64,000 nucleotides of DNA, taken from the NCBI RefSeq assembly GCF_014897705.1, contig NZ_JABUXV010000005.1, positions 186,001 through 250,000 of the forward strand. The letters are read 5' to 3'. The notes under the pieces were generated by a model, which was not told where the DNA came from, searched no databases, and saw only the letters and a list, made by a program, of their open reading frames with translations. This DNA comes from Brachybacterium sp. FME24. Lineage in GTDB: Bacteria > Actinomycetota > Actinomycetes > Actinomycetales > Dermabacteraceae. The position numbers and the translations under genes were made by a program. Of this stretch, positions 1 to 8,889 are shown one piece after another (the first letter of the stretch is position 1; the number at the start of each line of letters is the position of its first letter).

Positions 1-1298
1 GCGACCACTCCCCCGGGCGCGGCGGCGTCCAGCGCCGAGCGCAGCAGATCCCGCTGCAGGCTGGAGAGCTGACCGATGTCGCCGGGGGTGCGGCGCCAGC
101 GGGCCTCGGGCCGGCGGCGCAGAGCGCCCAGGCCCGAGCAGGGCACATCGGCCAGGACGCGGGAGAACCGACCGGGCAGCTCGTCACCGATCGCGGTGCC
201 GTCGGCGGTGCGGGTGGTGATCTCGCAGCCGGCGTCCAGCAGGGTGGCGATCGCGCGTTCGACCAGCTCGGTGCGGTGGGGCTGCAGCTCGATGGCGAGC
301 AGATCCGCGTCGTGGCCGACGCTCAGGCCGCCCAGCAGGGCGGTCTTGCCACCGGGGCCGGCGCACAGATCGAGCCAGTGCGCGTCCTCGCCCCGGACCA
401 GGTCGTCGGCACCGAGGGCGAGGGCGAGGGCCGCGAGCTGGCTGCCTTCGTCCTGCACCGCGACGCGTCCCTCCTTGACGGGGTCCATGGCGCCGGGATC
501 GCCGGAGGGCCAGGAGGCGGCGAACATGCTGAGGTGCCCCTCGCTCGCCCCGTGATCGATGAGCTCGTCGAGATCGGTGAGGCCGGGCCGCATGACCAGC
601 GAGACCGCCGGGGCGGCATTCTGGGCGGCCAGCAGCTCCTCGATCTCCTCGCGGTCGCGGCCGTGGCCACCGAGGGCGTCGATCAGGGCGCGCACCACCC
701 ACCGCGGGTGCGAATGCACGACGGCGAGGTGCCCGGTGAAGTCCTTCTCGCGGTCGGGAGCGACCTCGGCGATCCATTCGTCCAGAGGCTTGCCACCGAC
801 CCGTCGCAGGACGGCGTTGGCGAAGCTCGCGGCGCCCGCGCCCACCTCGGAGCGGGCCAGGGCCACGGTCTCGGAGGTCGCGGCGTGCGGGGCGACGGTC
901 ATGTCCAGCAGCTGATAGGCGCCCAGGCGCAGCACGTCCACGAGGGCGGGGTCGACCTCCTCGAGCGGTCGGTCCACGCACGCGGCGAGGATCGCGTCCA
1001 GACGGCCCAGAGCACGCAGCGAGCCGTAGAACAGCTCGGTGGTGAAGGCGGCGTCCCGACCGGAGACCCGGTACGAACGCAGCAGCCGCGGCAGCACCAG
1101 GTTCGCGTAGGAATCATCCTCCCGCACCAGGCGCAGACCCTCGTAGGCCACCTGACGGGACGGGGTGGAGCTGCGACCGCGCTCGGACGGGCGCGAGGAG
1201 GAATAGCCGCGGCGGGGGCCGCCCTCGCCGCGGGCGCCGGAGCGCTCGCGACCCTTGGCATCGCGCCCTGCACTGCTGCCGCGTCGGTTCTCGGTCAT
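1..1298 (-). CDS. rsmB: 16S rRNA (cytosine-967-C5)-methyltransferase RsmB, 3' end cut by window edge
   Basis: This is a SAM-dependent m5C methylase of the Fmu/NOL1/NOP2/Sun family acting on 16S rRNA. About 432 residues are visible. A basic, disordered N-terminus (about residues 1-45) is followed by the NusB-like RNA-binding domain and then the Rossmann methylase domain. Motif I reads LDLCAGPGGKT, and motif IV reads DVPCSGLGALRRRPEARW with its conserved Cys. The motif VI Cys (TCS), which is the nucleophile in this family, lies beyond position 1. The ATG overlaps the fmt stop codon (ATGA), so the two are translationally coupled. The fmt-rsmB order is common in bacteria. The family call is very secure; only the C-terminus is missing. 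Confidence 0.95.
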   Translation of the reverse strand, partial: MTENRRGSSAGRDAKGRERSGARGEGGPRRGYSSSRPSERGRSSTPSRQVAYEGLRLVREDDSYANLVLPRLLRSYRVSGRDAAFTTELFYGSLRALGRLDAILAACVDRPLEEVDPALVDVLRLGAYQLLDMTVAPHAATSETVALARSEVGAGAASFANAVLRRVGGKPLDEWIAEVAPDREKDFTGHLAVVHSHPRWVVRALIDALGGHGRDREEIEELLAAQNAAPAVSLVMRPGLTDLDELIDHGASEGHLSMFAASWPSGDPGAMDPVKEGRVAVQDEGSQLAALALALGADDLVRGEDAHWLDLCAGPGGKTALLGGLSVGHDADLLAIELQPHRTELVERAIATLLDAGCEITTRTADGTAIGDELPGRFSRVLADVPCSGLGALRRRPEARWRRTPGDIGQLSSLQRDLLRSALDAAAPGGVV

Positions 1299-2266
1299 GC
1301 CCGCACTCCGTCCTTCTCGTTCATCTGATCCTGATCGTCCTGCGTGAAGGCGGCGTCGGCGGCCAGGGCCGCACCGCGGGCCCAGTCCGCCGCCCGCATC
1401 GGCCGCTTCCCGGCCGGGGCGAGGGTCGACAGGGCTATGACGTCGGTGCCGGTGCCCACGAGCACCTGACGCTTGGTGGCCTCGATCCGCCCGGGCGGCA
1501 GCCGTGGGTGCTCGGGCGCCTCGTCGAGACCGAGGATCTTGGCGCGGGCACCGTCGAAGAACGTCCACGCGCCCGGCTGCGGGCTCATGCCGCGGATATG
1601 GGCACTGACCTCCTCGGCGGGAAGAGTCCACTCGATGCGGGCCTCGGCGGTGCTGAGCTTGGCGGCATGGGTGGCGAGGGAGCCGTCCTGCGGGGTGAGG
1701 GTCGCTGTTCCGTCCTCGAGGGCGTCCAGCGCCTGCAGGAGCACCGACGCGCCGCTGACGGCCATCCGGTCCAGGAGCTCGCCGGAGGTCTCCAGCTCAC
1801 CGATCGTGGTCCGGGCCGTGGTGATGACGTCGCCGGTATCCAGGCCCTTCTCGAGGCGGAACACGCTCATGCCGGTCTCACGCTGCCCGGCGAGCACGGC
1901 ACGCTGGGCCGGGGCCGCACCGCGCCAGGCAGGCAGCAGCGAGAAGTGCAGGTTCACCCAGCCATGGGTGGGGATGTCCAACGCCGCCTGCGGAACCAGG
2001 TTGCCGTAAGCGACGACGGGGGCGGCGTCGGGCGCGAGCTCCCGGATCTGCTGCTGGACGGCGGCGTCACGCAGGGTCGCAGGAGTCAGCACCGGCACCC
2101 CGGCCTCGAGGGCGAGGGCCTTGACCGGGCTGGGGCGGAGCTTGCGGCCGCGACCGGAGGGCGCATCGGCCCGAGTCAGCACCCCGACGACCTCGTGACG
2201 CGAGTCGAGCAGGGTGCGCAGGGACGGGAGGGCGGCCTCGGGGGTACCGGCGAAGAGCAGACGCAT
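1295..2266 (-). CDS. fmt: Methionyl-tRNA formyltransferase
   Basis: Transfers a formyl group from 10-formyl-THF to initiator Met-tRNA. The product is 323 aa, the usual length. The N-terminal formyltransferase domain (about residues 1-190) holds the signature SLLPAWRGAAP, the catalytic Asn-His pair in VNLHFS and the Asp in GLDTGDV. The C-terminal OB-like tRNA-binding domain follows. The start was placed at MRLLFAGTPE, the conserved family N-terminus; the open frame extends further upstream but runs into the divergent MFS promoter. A TAGACT hexamer ends 8 nt before the ATG, which suggests a leaderless or nearly leaderless mRNA. The gene is coupled to rsmB by ATGA. Confidence 0.96.
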   Translation of the reverse strand: MRLLFAGTPEAALPSLRTLLDSRHEVVGVLTRADAPSGRGRKLRPSPVKALALEAGVPVLTPATLRDAAVQQQIRELAPDAAPVVAYGNLVPQAALDIPTHGWVNLHFSLLPAWRGAAPAQRAVLAGQRETGMSVFRLEKGLDTGDVITTARTTIGELETSGELLDRMAVSGASVLLQALDALEDGTATLTPQDGSLATHAAKLSTAEARIEWTLPAEEVSAHIRGMSPQPGAWTFFDGARAKILGLDEAPEHPRLPPGRIEATKRQVLVGTGTDVIALSTLAPAGKRPMRAADWARGAALAADAAFTQDDQDQMNEKDGVRA

Positions 2267-2274
2267 GATGCCCG

Positions 2275-2280
2275 AGTCTA
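2275..2280 (-). promoter_or_regulatory. -10 element of fmt-rsmB
   Basis: TAGACT on the minus strand ends 8 nt before the fmt ATG, and no Shine-Dalgarno sequence is seen. It is back to back with the MFS promoter about 20 bp away. Prediction from sequence only. Confidence 0.5.
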
Positions 2281-2298
2281 CGGGGTGACCAGGTTGCC

Positions 2299-2304
2299 TA
2301 CAGT
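2299..2304 (+). promoter_or_regulatory. -10 element for the leaderless upstream ORF and MFS gene
   Basis: TACAGT is followed by six bases and then the ATG at 2311. The expected transcription start is therefore the A of the upstream ORF's start codon, not the MFS start. Confidence 0.55.
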
Positions 2305-2310
2305 GGACCC

Positions 2311-2337
2311 ATGCCGTCGTCCCACCCTGCCGCCTGA
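2311..2337 (+). CDS. 8-codon leaderless upstream ORF coupled to the MFS gene
   Basis: Reads MPSSHPAA and then TGA. The TGA overlaps the ATG of the MFS gene as TGATG. It starts exactly six bases after a TACAGT -10 hexamer. A leaderless mRNA would load ribosomes here, and they would re-initiate at the MFS start, which has no clear Shine-Dalgarno of its own. The peptide sequence is unremarkable, so the role is probably loading or coupling. Expression is an inference. Confidence 0.5.
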   Translation: MPSSHPAA

Positions 2338-3560
2338 TGGCGGGCGAGCAGTCTCCCGGCCATGTGACCGGGAGCCCGGCGTATCGACGGATGCTGGCCG
2401 CACTGGTGTGCGCGGGCGTGGCGACCTTCGCCCAGCTGTACTCGCCGCAGGGGATGCTGCAACTGATCGCCGCGGATCTCCGGATCGGCGCGGAACAGGC
2501 CGCGCTGGCCGTCTCTGCCGCCACGGCCGGTCTCGCGCTCGCCGTGGTCCCCTGGTCCTTCGTCGGTGACCGCATCGGCCGGCTGCGGGCCATGGTCATC
2601 GCGGTGGCCGCCGCGACTGCGCTGGCCCTGGTGGCCGCCTGGGCGCCGACATTCGAGCTCATGCTGGGCCTGCGCTTCCTCGAGGGAGCGGCCCTCGGCG
2701 GCATCCCCGCACTGGCGATGGCCTATCTGTCCGAGGAGGTCCACGAGCAGGCCCGGGCGATCGCGGCCGGCTGGTTCGTGGCCGGCACCACGGTGGGTGG
2801 GCTGCTTGGTCGTCTCGTCGCCACCCCGATCGCGGACGTTCTCTCCTGGCGGGTGGGGATGACCGCGGTGACGATCCTCTCAGCGATAGCCGCCGTCGCC
2901 TTCGTGCTGCTGGCGCCCCCGGAGCGACGGTTCGTCCTCCCGGACCTGCGCGGCGGCGGACACGGCACCCGCACCGCACGACTGCTGGTGACCCTGAGGG
3001 ATCCGGGCCAACTGGTGCTGTTCGCCTGCGCCTTCCTGCTCATGGGTGGATTCGTCGCCATCTACAACTACCTCTCGTTCCACCTCAGCACGATGCCGTA
3101 CCTGCTCCCCGCCGGTCTGATCGGACTGGTGTTCCTCGCCTACCTCGGCGGCACTGTCTCCTCCCCGCTCGCCGGTCGCTTCGCCGCGCGGCACGGTCGG
3201 CTGCCCGTCCTGCTCACCTCGATGGGGGTGATGCTGCTGGGGCTGCTCCTCACCCTCGCCGGGCCGCTCGCGCTGGTGCTGCTGGGCCTGCTGGTGATGA
3301 CGGCAGGCTTCTTCGGTGCGCACTCGATCGCGAGCGGCTGGGCAGGAGCCCGGGCCGACGGCGCCCGCTCGCAGGCGACCGGGCTGTACAACTTCGCGTA
3401 CTACGCGGGCTCGAGCGCGCTGGGATGGGCGACGGGTCATGTCTACGAGGCCCGCGGATGGCCCGCGACGGTCGCCGTCGTCGGGGCCGGTGTCGTGCTT
3501 GCGGCGCTGCTGTGCCTCAGCGTGCTGCGAGGGCGCCAGGACGACCGCGCCGGTCAGTAG
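2337..3560 (+). CDS. MFS transporter (YnfM-like exporter family)
   Basis: A 407-aa major facilitator protein with about 12 predicted membrane helices and an N-terminal loop 2-3 motif of the type GDRIGRLR, as in drug/metabolite exporters. MFS motif C-like glycine-rich helices are visible around residues 140-165. The protein resembles YnfM/arabinose-exporter-like MFS members, but the substrate cannot be read from the sequence. Its start overlaps the stop of an 8-codon upstream ORF (TGATG). The 3' end overlaps the convergent DASS transporter gene by 7 bp. Confidence 0.85.
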   Translation: MAGEQSPGHVTGSPAYRRMLAALVCAGVATFAQLYSPQGMLQLIAADLRIGAEQAALAVSAATAGLALAVVPWSFVGDRIGRLRAMVIAVAAATALALVAAWAPTFELMLGLRFLEGAALGGIPALAMAYLSEEVHEQARAIAAGWFVAGTTVGGLLGRLVATPIADVLSWRVGMTAVTILSAIAAVAFVLLAPPERRFVLPDLRGGGHGTRTARLLVTLRDPGQLVLFACAFLLMGGFVAIYNYLSFHLSTMPYLLPAGLIGLVFLAYLGGTVSSPLAGRFAARHGRLPVLLTSMGVMLLGLLLTLAGPLALVLLGLLVMTAGFFGAHSIASGWAGARADGARSQATGLYNFAYYAGSSALGWATGHVYEARGWPATVAVVGAGVVLAALLCLSVLRGRQDDRAGQ

Positions 3561-5170
3561 ACGAGGTCGAAGACCCACACCGCGAGTGTCATGGTGGTCA
3601 CGGTGATCAGCACGATCCCGATGAGGTTCAGCCACACCCCCGCCTTCGCCATCTGCGGGATCTGCACGTACCCGGAGCCGTAGGCGATCGCGTTCGGCGG
3701 GGTTGCCACGGGAAGCATGAAGGCACAGGTCGCGGCGATGGCGACGGGGACGGCCAACAGCATGGGCGCGATCCCGATCCCGGTCGCGACCGCAGTCGCG
3801 ACCGGGAGGAATGTCGCCGCGGTCGCGGTGTTCGAGGTGAGCTCGGTGAGGAAGAGGACACCAGCCGCGGTGATCAGCACGATCAGAACGACGGGCAGAC
3901 CGCCGACCTGCTCGGTGACCTGCCCGATCCACTCAGTCAGCCCCGAGGAGCTGAACTGGGCGCTCAGGGCGAGGCCGCCCCCGAACAGCAGCAGCACGCC
4001 CCACGGGAGCTTGACCGCGGCGTCCCAGTCCAGCAGCCGCACGCCGCGGGCGGCGCCGGCCGGCAGCAGGAACAGCAGCAGCGCGATGACCATCGCGATG
4101 CCGGCGTCGCTGATCGGGGGTTCCTCCCCGAGCACCAGGTCCCACACCAGCGGGACGAACACCCAACTGAGCGCGGCGAGGACGAAGATCGTGAGCACCC
4201 GGACCTCTCCGGAGGAGATCCTGCCCAGGGCCCTGCGCTCGGAGCGGATCAGTTCGGCGCCGCCGGGGATCTCCGTGATCTCGGGCTTGAAGCACACCTT
4301 GGTCAGCAGCAGCCACGCGATGAGCATGAAGACGATCGCGAGCGGAGCACCGACGATCATCCAGCGCCCGAACCCGATGGTGATTCCGAAGTCCTGGCTC
4401 ATGTGCGCGGCCAGCAGCGCGTTGGGCGGGGTGCCGATGATGGTGGCGAGCGAGCCGATCGAGGCTGAGTAGGCGATGCCGAGCATCAGGGCGATGCCGA
4501 AGTTGGACCGCACGGCCTTGGAGACGGCGGAGCCGGAGGTCGGGTCCGGGTCGACGCCTGTGCCGGGCTCCTCCCCCTTCGCGGCGGCGTCCTCGAGGCG
4601 CAGCTTGTTGACCAGCAGGAGCACGGACACGCCGATGGGGAGCATCATCACGGCTGTCGCGGTGTTGGAGACCCACATCGAGACGAAGCCCGTGGCGATC
4701 ATGAAGCCGAGGATGAGCATCGACGGGCTGGTGCCGATCGCCCCGACGATGGCCAGGGCGATGCGCTTGTGCAGGTTCCATCGCTGCATCGCCAGGGCCA
4801 GCATGAACCCGCCCATGAACAGGAAGACGATGTTGTTGCCGTAGGAACCGCCGACGTCGTCGAAACCCACATCGGTGCCCAGCACCGGGAACACGATCAC
4901 GGGCACCAGGGCTGTCGCCGGGATGGGCAGCGCCTCGGTCATCCACCACACGGCCATGAGCACTGCGGTGGCGGCGGTCAGCTTCGCCGCGTGGGGGACA
5001 TCGCCGGGCATGATCGCGTAGACCACCAGGGCCGCCACGAGCCCGAGGGCCAGGCCCAGGCGGCGCACGAGCAGCGTCCTGCCGGTCTCGGCGGGCGCCC
5101 GTTCCCCGTCGGAGAGATCCTGGCGTTCCTCGGTCGGAGTGCTCGACGTCGTCGAGGCGTCGGGTGTCAT
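3554..5170 (-). CDS. DASS (SLC13) family sodium/dicarboxylate or anion symporter
   Basis: A 538-aa inner-membrane transporter with about 11-12 hydrophobic helices. Both halves carry the substrate/Na+-binding SNT motif of the family: VSNTATAVMMLP at about residue 170 and LTSNTATAATFLP at about residue 445. Family members (VcINDY, SdcS) take up C4-dicarboxylates or citrate with Na+. The exact substrate is open. The N-terminal 35 residues are hydrophilic. An AAGGGG Shine-Dalgarno lies 5-6 nt before the ATG, and a possible -10 TAGTGT lies at 5218-5223. It stands alone on its strand. Confidence 0.88.
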   Translation of the reverse strand: MTPDASTTSSTPTEERQDLSDGERAPAETGRTLLVRRLGLALGLVAALVVYAIMPGDVPHAAKLTAATAVLMAVWWMTEALPIPATALVPVIVFPVLGTDVGFDDVGGSYGNNIVFLFMGGFMLALAMQRWNLHKRIALAIVGAIGTSPSMLILGFMIATGFVSMWVSNTATAVMMLPIGVSVLLLVNKLRLEDAAAKGEEPGTGVDPDPTSGSAVSKAVRSNFGIALMLGIAYSASIGSLATIIGTPPNALLAAHMSQDFGITIGFGRWMIVGAPLAIVFMLIAWLLLTKVCFKPEITEIPGGAELIRSERRALGRISSGEVRVLTIFVLAALSWVFVPLVWDLVLGEEPPISDAGIAMVIALLLFLLPAGAARGVRLLDWDAAVKLPWGVLLLFGGGLALSAQFSSSGLTEWIGQVTEQVGGLPVVLIVLITAAGVLFLTELTSNTATAATFLPVATAVATGIGIAPMLLAVPVAIAATCAFMLPVATPPNAIAYGSGYVQIPQMAKAGVWLNLIGIVLITVTTMTLAVWVFDLVY

Positions 5171-5257
5171 CTCGTCCCCTTCATCGCATCATCGCGGTGG
5201 TGGTCGTGTGCGCGATCACACTACGGGATGGGCCGGGTTCCGCGGACCGTCCGATCC

Positions 5258-7441
5258 TCAGAACACGTCGGGCGGATCCAGGCGCACCCGCAGCGACCCG
5301 CGAGCTTTGCGGGCCGAGCGGGTGGCGACGCCGGCGCGGAGCGCGTCGGCCAGCTCCCGGGAGCGGCGCGGATCGAGACGGACCACCGCCCGGGCACGGC
5401 CGCCCGCCTCGGGGCCCTCGAGGTCGACGGGTCCGAACACGTCGGTGCCGACGGGCAGGTCGGTGCTCTCCAGGAAGGCCGCGCAGGCCTCCTTGTCCCC
5501 CACGATCTCCGCGACCCGACTGAAGGGAGGCAGATCCAGCTCGCGGCGGTCCGCCAGGACACGGTCGAGGAAGGCGTGCGAGCGGTGGGCGACCAGATCG
5601 CGGATGGCGGGCAGGGTCGCGGTGCCGACCACGAGCACCTCCCCGCCGTCGTCGGCGGTGCGCACCAGGGCGATGGCGTTGCGCCAGCGACGGATGGCCT
5701 CCACATCGGCGTCGAAGGCGGCGCGGCCGAGCATCGCATCGGCGTCCAGCAGCAGGCCGGCTGCGAAGCGGTCCGGGGGCCAGGGCTCGGCCCCGGGTGT
5801 GGCGACGACGATCGCATCGGCCGGGACGTCGCCGTCCTCCAGGACGCCGTGCGCTCCCCCGGCGACCCGCAACGGACTGCCGGGGAAGGCTCGGTGGAGC
5901 TCCTCGGCCGTGCGGGTGGATCCGATGACCACGGCGCGCACCTGGGTGCGGTCGCACTCCGGGCAGCGGTAGCCGTCCTCACGTCGACCGCAGACCCGGC
6001 AGTGCAGATGACCGCTGCGGCCGGTGATCGACAGGGGAGCCGCGCAGTGCGGGCAGTGGGCGCGGGTCCCGCAGAAGGTGCAGGAGATCGCGGGCACATA
6101 ACCGGAGCGCGGCACCTGCACCAGCACGGGGCCTCGCTCGAGGCCGCGACGGATCACCCGCATGGCCTCCTGCGGGAGTCGGGATCGGCCGGAGGGCCCC
6201 TCACGATCGCGGAGGTACTGGTCCATGGCGACGATGCGCGGTCGTGCCGCCGTCACGGGGGTGGGGCTCGGCTCCAGGCGGGCGAGGTAACCGGCGTCGG
6301 CGAGTGCCCGCAGGGGGACGGACTCGCTGGCGGACAGGAACAGCAGTGCGCAGCGCTCCTCGCGGGACCGGCATTGGAGCACCGTGCGCACGTGCGGGTA
6401 CGGCGCGCGGGGCTCTCCGAGGAGATCGTCGGCCTCGTCCCAGCAGATCACGAGCGCCAGGTCCTGCACCGGGGCGAACGCAGCGGAGCGATTGCCCAGG
6501 ACGACCCGGGTGGCGCCGCGCAGGATGCGCCGGAAGGTGCGGTAGCGCTTCTCGGGGCCTTCGGTGCCGGCAAGGATCTCGTGGTCGATGCCCTGCTGCG
6601 TCAGGACCTGGCTGAGGCGGGCGACGTCGCGCTGATCGGGGGCGATGACCAGCGCGCCCTGCTCGTCGTCGAGATCGGCGATCGCGTCGGCCACGACTGC
6701 CGTCCAGGGGTCGACGGCGTCGAGGGTGAGGGCGGCGCGGGGGACGGGCCCGGTGGGGCTGCCGGCACGGGAGAGCAGCGCTGCCAGCCCTGGATAACGG
6801 TCCCCGGGTCGGGGAACGGCCCGGAGCTCGCCGGGGTCTTCGGGGGCGTCGGATCCCTCGGGCTCCGTCTCCATCGTCGTCTCTGTCTTCTGCGCGGCGG
6901 CGCGGTCCGCTTTCTCGGCGCGGGCGTGTCGCGGAGGGAGAGCGAGGCGCAGCACATCCCCCACGGTGCCGGCGCAGCGCTCGGCGACGTCGTCGCACAC
7001 GCGCATCATGGCGGGTGGGACGACCACGTCCTCGGAGACGAGGCGATGCAGAGGGGCCAGGGCGCGGTCGGTGGTGGGCGCCTCATGGCGCTCCAGGACG
7101 ATGCCTTCGGTGTCACGGCCCGAGAACCGCACCCGTACGCGCATGCCGGGCCCGGCAGCGGAGGTGGCCGGGGTGACGGCGTACTCGAAGGGCCGGTCCA
7201 GGTGCGGGAGCACACCGACCAGGCGCACGCTCGCCACGGGGAGCTCATCGACCACCTCGAAGCCGGCGGTGGTGCGCAGCCCCCGGACCCGGGCCGCCGG
7301 TTCGCGGCCCGGGTCCGTCGGTGCGGGGTCGGGAACAGGAACGGCGGGGGCCTCGAAGAGGCTCTCCTGGCCCTCTCCCTGCTCCCCCGCCGCACCGATG
7401 GCGGATGTGCTCAGCGCTTGTGCACCGCCACCAGGTCGCAC
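5258..7441 (-). CDS. priA: Primosomal protein PriA, helicase-inactive actinobacterial form
   Basis: Replication-restart protein PriA, 727 aa from the GTG used here. The N-terminal DNA-binding domain (VRLVGVLPHLDRPFEYAV) and the zinc-binding block with eight Cys (CTFC, CPHC, CRVC, CPEC; about residues 430-475) are intact. The ATPase motifs are not: there is no GxGKT Walker A, and the DEAH box reads WDEADDLL. Loss of ATPase motifs is typical of actinobacterial PriA, so it probably works as a scaffold. The start is uncertain: the GTG lies 31 nt inside the upstream FKBP gene, and no later ATG occurs before the conserved domain. Confidence 0.88.
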   Translation of the reverse strand: MRPGGGAQALSTSAIGAAGEQGEGQESLFEAPAVPVPDPAPTDPGREPAARVRGLRTTAGFEVVDELPVASVRLVGVLPHLDRPFEYAVTPATSAAGPGMRVRVRFSGRDTEGIVLERHEAPTTDRALAPLHRLVSEDVVVPPAMMRVCDDVAERCAGTVGDVLRLALPPRHARAEKADRAAAQKTETTMETEPEGSDAPEDPGELRAVPRPGDRYPGLAALLSRAGSPTGPVPRAALTLDAVDPWTAVVADAIADLDDEQGALVIAPDQRDVARLSQVLTQQGIDHEILAGTEGPEKRYRTFRRILRGATRVVLGNRSAAFAPVQDLALVICWDEADDLLGEPRAPYPHVRTVLQCRSREERCALLFLSASESVPLRALADAGYLARLEPSPTPVTAARPRIVAMDQYLRDREGPSGRSRLPQEAMRVIRRGLERGPVLVQVPRSGYVPAISCTFCGTRAHCPHCAAPLSITGRSGHLHCRVCGRREDGYRCPECDRTQVRAVVIGSTRTAEELHRAFPGSPLRVAGGAHGVLEDGDVPADAIVVATPGAEPWPPDRFAAGLLLDADAMLGRAAFDADVEAIRRWRNAIALVRTADDGGEVLVVGTATLPAIRDLVAHRSHAFLDRVLADRRELDLPPFSRVAEIVGDKEACAAFLESTDLPVGTDVFGPVDLEGPEAGGRARAVVRLDPRRSRELADALRAGVATRSARKARGSLRVRLDPPDVF

Positions 7442-7791
7442 ACGAACACGAGCGACTCGCCCGGGGCGATGACCGGCGGGGCGCCCATGTCGCCGTAGGC
7501 GAGCGAGGCGGGGATGTCGAGGCGACGGCGGCCGCCCACCTTCATGCCCTGCACGCCCTGGTCCCAGCCGGAGATGACCTGGCCGACGCCGAGCTGGAAG
7601 CGCAGCGGTTCGCCGCGGTCCCAGGAGGCGTCGAACTGCTCCCCGGTGGAGTGGGAGACGCCGACGTAGTGCACGTCGACGACGTCCCCGCGCCCGGCCT
7701 CGTCGCCCTCACCGACGATCTCGTCGTTGCTGACGAGCTCGGTGGGGGCAGGCGCTTCAGGGTGCTCGATCTCGGGCTTGCTGCGGTCCAT
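7411..7791 (-). CDS. FKBP-type peptidyl-prolyl isomerase, cytoplasmic
   Basis: A single-domain FKBP of 126 aa with no signal peptide. The domain (about residues 25-125) shows VDVHYVGV, FDASWDRGEPLRFQLGVGQVI, GWDQGVQGMKVGG and AYGDMGAPPVI, with the hydrophobic pocket residues conserved. It likely speeds proline isomerisation during folding. An AGGAGG Shine-Dalgarno sits 5 nt before the ATG. It lies between an FKBP lipoprotein gene and priA, all on the minus strand. Two FKBP genes next to pafA recur in related actinobacteria. Confidence 0.92.
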   Translation of the reverse strand: MDRSKPEIEHPEAPAPTELVSNDEIVGEGDEAGRGDVVDVHYVGVSHSTGEQFDASWDRGEPLRFQLGVGQVISGWDQGVQGMKVGGRRRLDIPASLAYGDMGAPPVIAPGESLVFVCDLVAVHKR

Positions 7792-7830
7792 GGGTCCTCC
7801 TGAGGTGGATGAATCTGGCGGGTACAGGGG

Positions 7831-8793
7831 TCAGTCTGCCAAGTGCGCGGCGTCGAGGATGTCCACGACGAAGATCAGGGTCTCGCCGCCGAGCTCGTGC
7901 GCCTCGGGGTCCTCGCCGTAGGCCTCCGCCGGTGGGACCACCAGCATGACCTGGCTGCCGACGGGAAGCTCCAGCAGGTTCTCGTCCCAGCCGGGGATCA
8001 CCGCGCCGGCGCCCTGGGCGAAAGAGAACGGCGCGCTGCGATCCCACGAGGAGTCGAACTGCGAGCCGTCGGACCACTTCCACCCGGTGTAGTGCATCGT
8101 CAGGTAGTCACCCTCGCGGGTGGCGTCGCCGGCGCCGACGATGAGCTCCTCGCGGGTCGTCGCCGTGGGCGCCTCACCCTCGGGCGCGCCGTCCAGGGCA
8201 GGTGCACCGTTATCGCCGAGGCTCACAGCGGGGAAGGTGCCGGACGGGGACCCGGGCTCCCCCTCAGCGCGCAGCGGGGAGACGATGCGGTCCACGTCGG
8301 CCACCTGGATCAGGGAGCGCGCCTGCCCGGACTGGTCCTGCTGCCAACCGGCCATCACGAAGCGGGAGCCGATGGTCATGGTCGTGAACACGTCGAAGGC
8401 TGCCTGGCCGACCGTCTCGACGGTGACCTGCACGCCGCCGGCCGGGGCACCCTGCCACCAGGACTGCAGGGTCTCCCCCGTGCTCGCATCGACGTAGAGG
8501 TGGCGCCAGATCATGGTGTCGCCCTCGGCGACGGCAGCGCCGTCCCCGGGCACGACCACGGTCGCATCGGCCTCGGCGATCTCGAGCGGCGCGGTGAATT
8601 CGACGGTGGGTTCCGCGCCGAGATCCTCGCTGACGGTGACGGCGGACAGCGCGGAGCCGCCACCGCCGCCGTCGGAGGAGCCTCCGCCGTCGGACGCTCC
8701 GCCGGTCCCCTCGCCGTCATCGGAGCAGGCGGCCAGGCCGATGGCGGCGGTCGCGGCGAGAGCAGTGGTCAGCAGGGTACGACGGCGGATCAC
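7831..8793 (-). CDS. FKBP-type peptidyl-prolyl isomerase lipoprotein
   Basis: A 320-aa lipoprotein with a signal peptide (MIRRRTLLTTALAATAAIGL) followed by lipobox AAC with Cys22. A Gly/Ser/Asp-rich linker leads into two FKBP-like units. The first (about 50-170) is degenerate. The second (about 210-315) is canonical, with MHYTGWKWSDGSQFDSSWDR, GWDENLLELPVGSQ and PPAEAYG. It is probably an extracytoplasmic folding factor anchored in the membrane. The gene lies 39 nt upstream of the cytoplasmic FKBP and 96 nt downstream of pafA. Confidence 0.9.
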   Translation of the reverse strand: MIRRRTLLTTALAATAAIGLAACSDDGEGTGGASDGGGSSDGGGGGSALSAVTVSEDLGAEPTVEFTAPLEIAEADATVVVPGDGAAVAEGDTMIWRHLYVDASTGETLQSWWQGAPAGGVQVTVETVGQAAFDVFTTMTIGSRFVMAGWQQDQSGQARSLIQVADVDRIVSPLRAEGEPGSPSGTFPAVSLGDNGAPALDGAPEGEAPTATTREELIVGAGDATREGDYLTMHYTGWKWSDGSQFDSSWDRSAPFSFAQGAGAVIPGWDENLLELPVGSQVMLVVPPAEAYGEDPEAHELGGETLIFVVDILDAAHLAD

Positions 8794-8889
8794 AGAGGAC
8801 CTTTCAGATCAGGAGCCCCCGAGCGGGGCACGGGCACCAGGGTACGGGGCGCGGGAGCGCGGATTCTCAGGCTGTGCATGCCCTCGGGT

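Noticed and set aside
4769-7498. A 909-codon plus-strand frame opposite priA
   Set aside because: Antisense artefact of codon bias; no domain, and PriA on the other strand is well supported.
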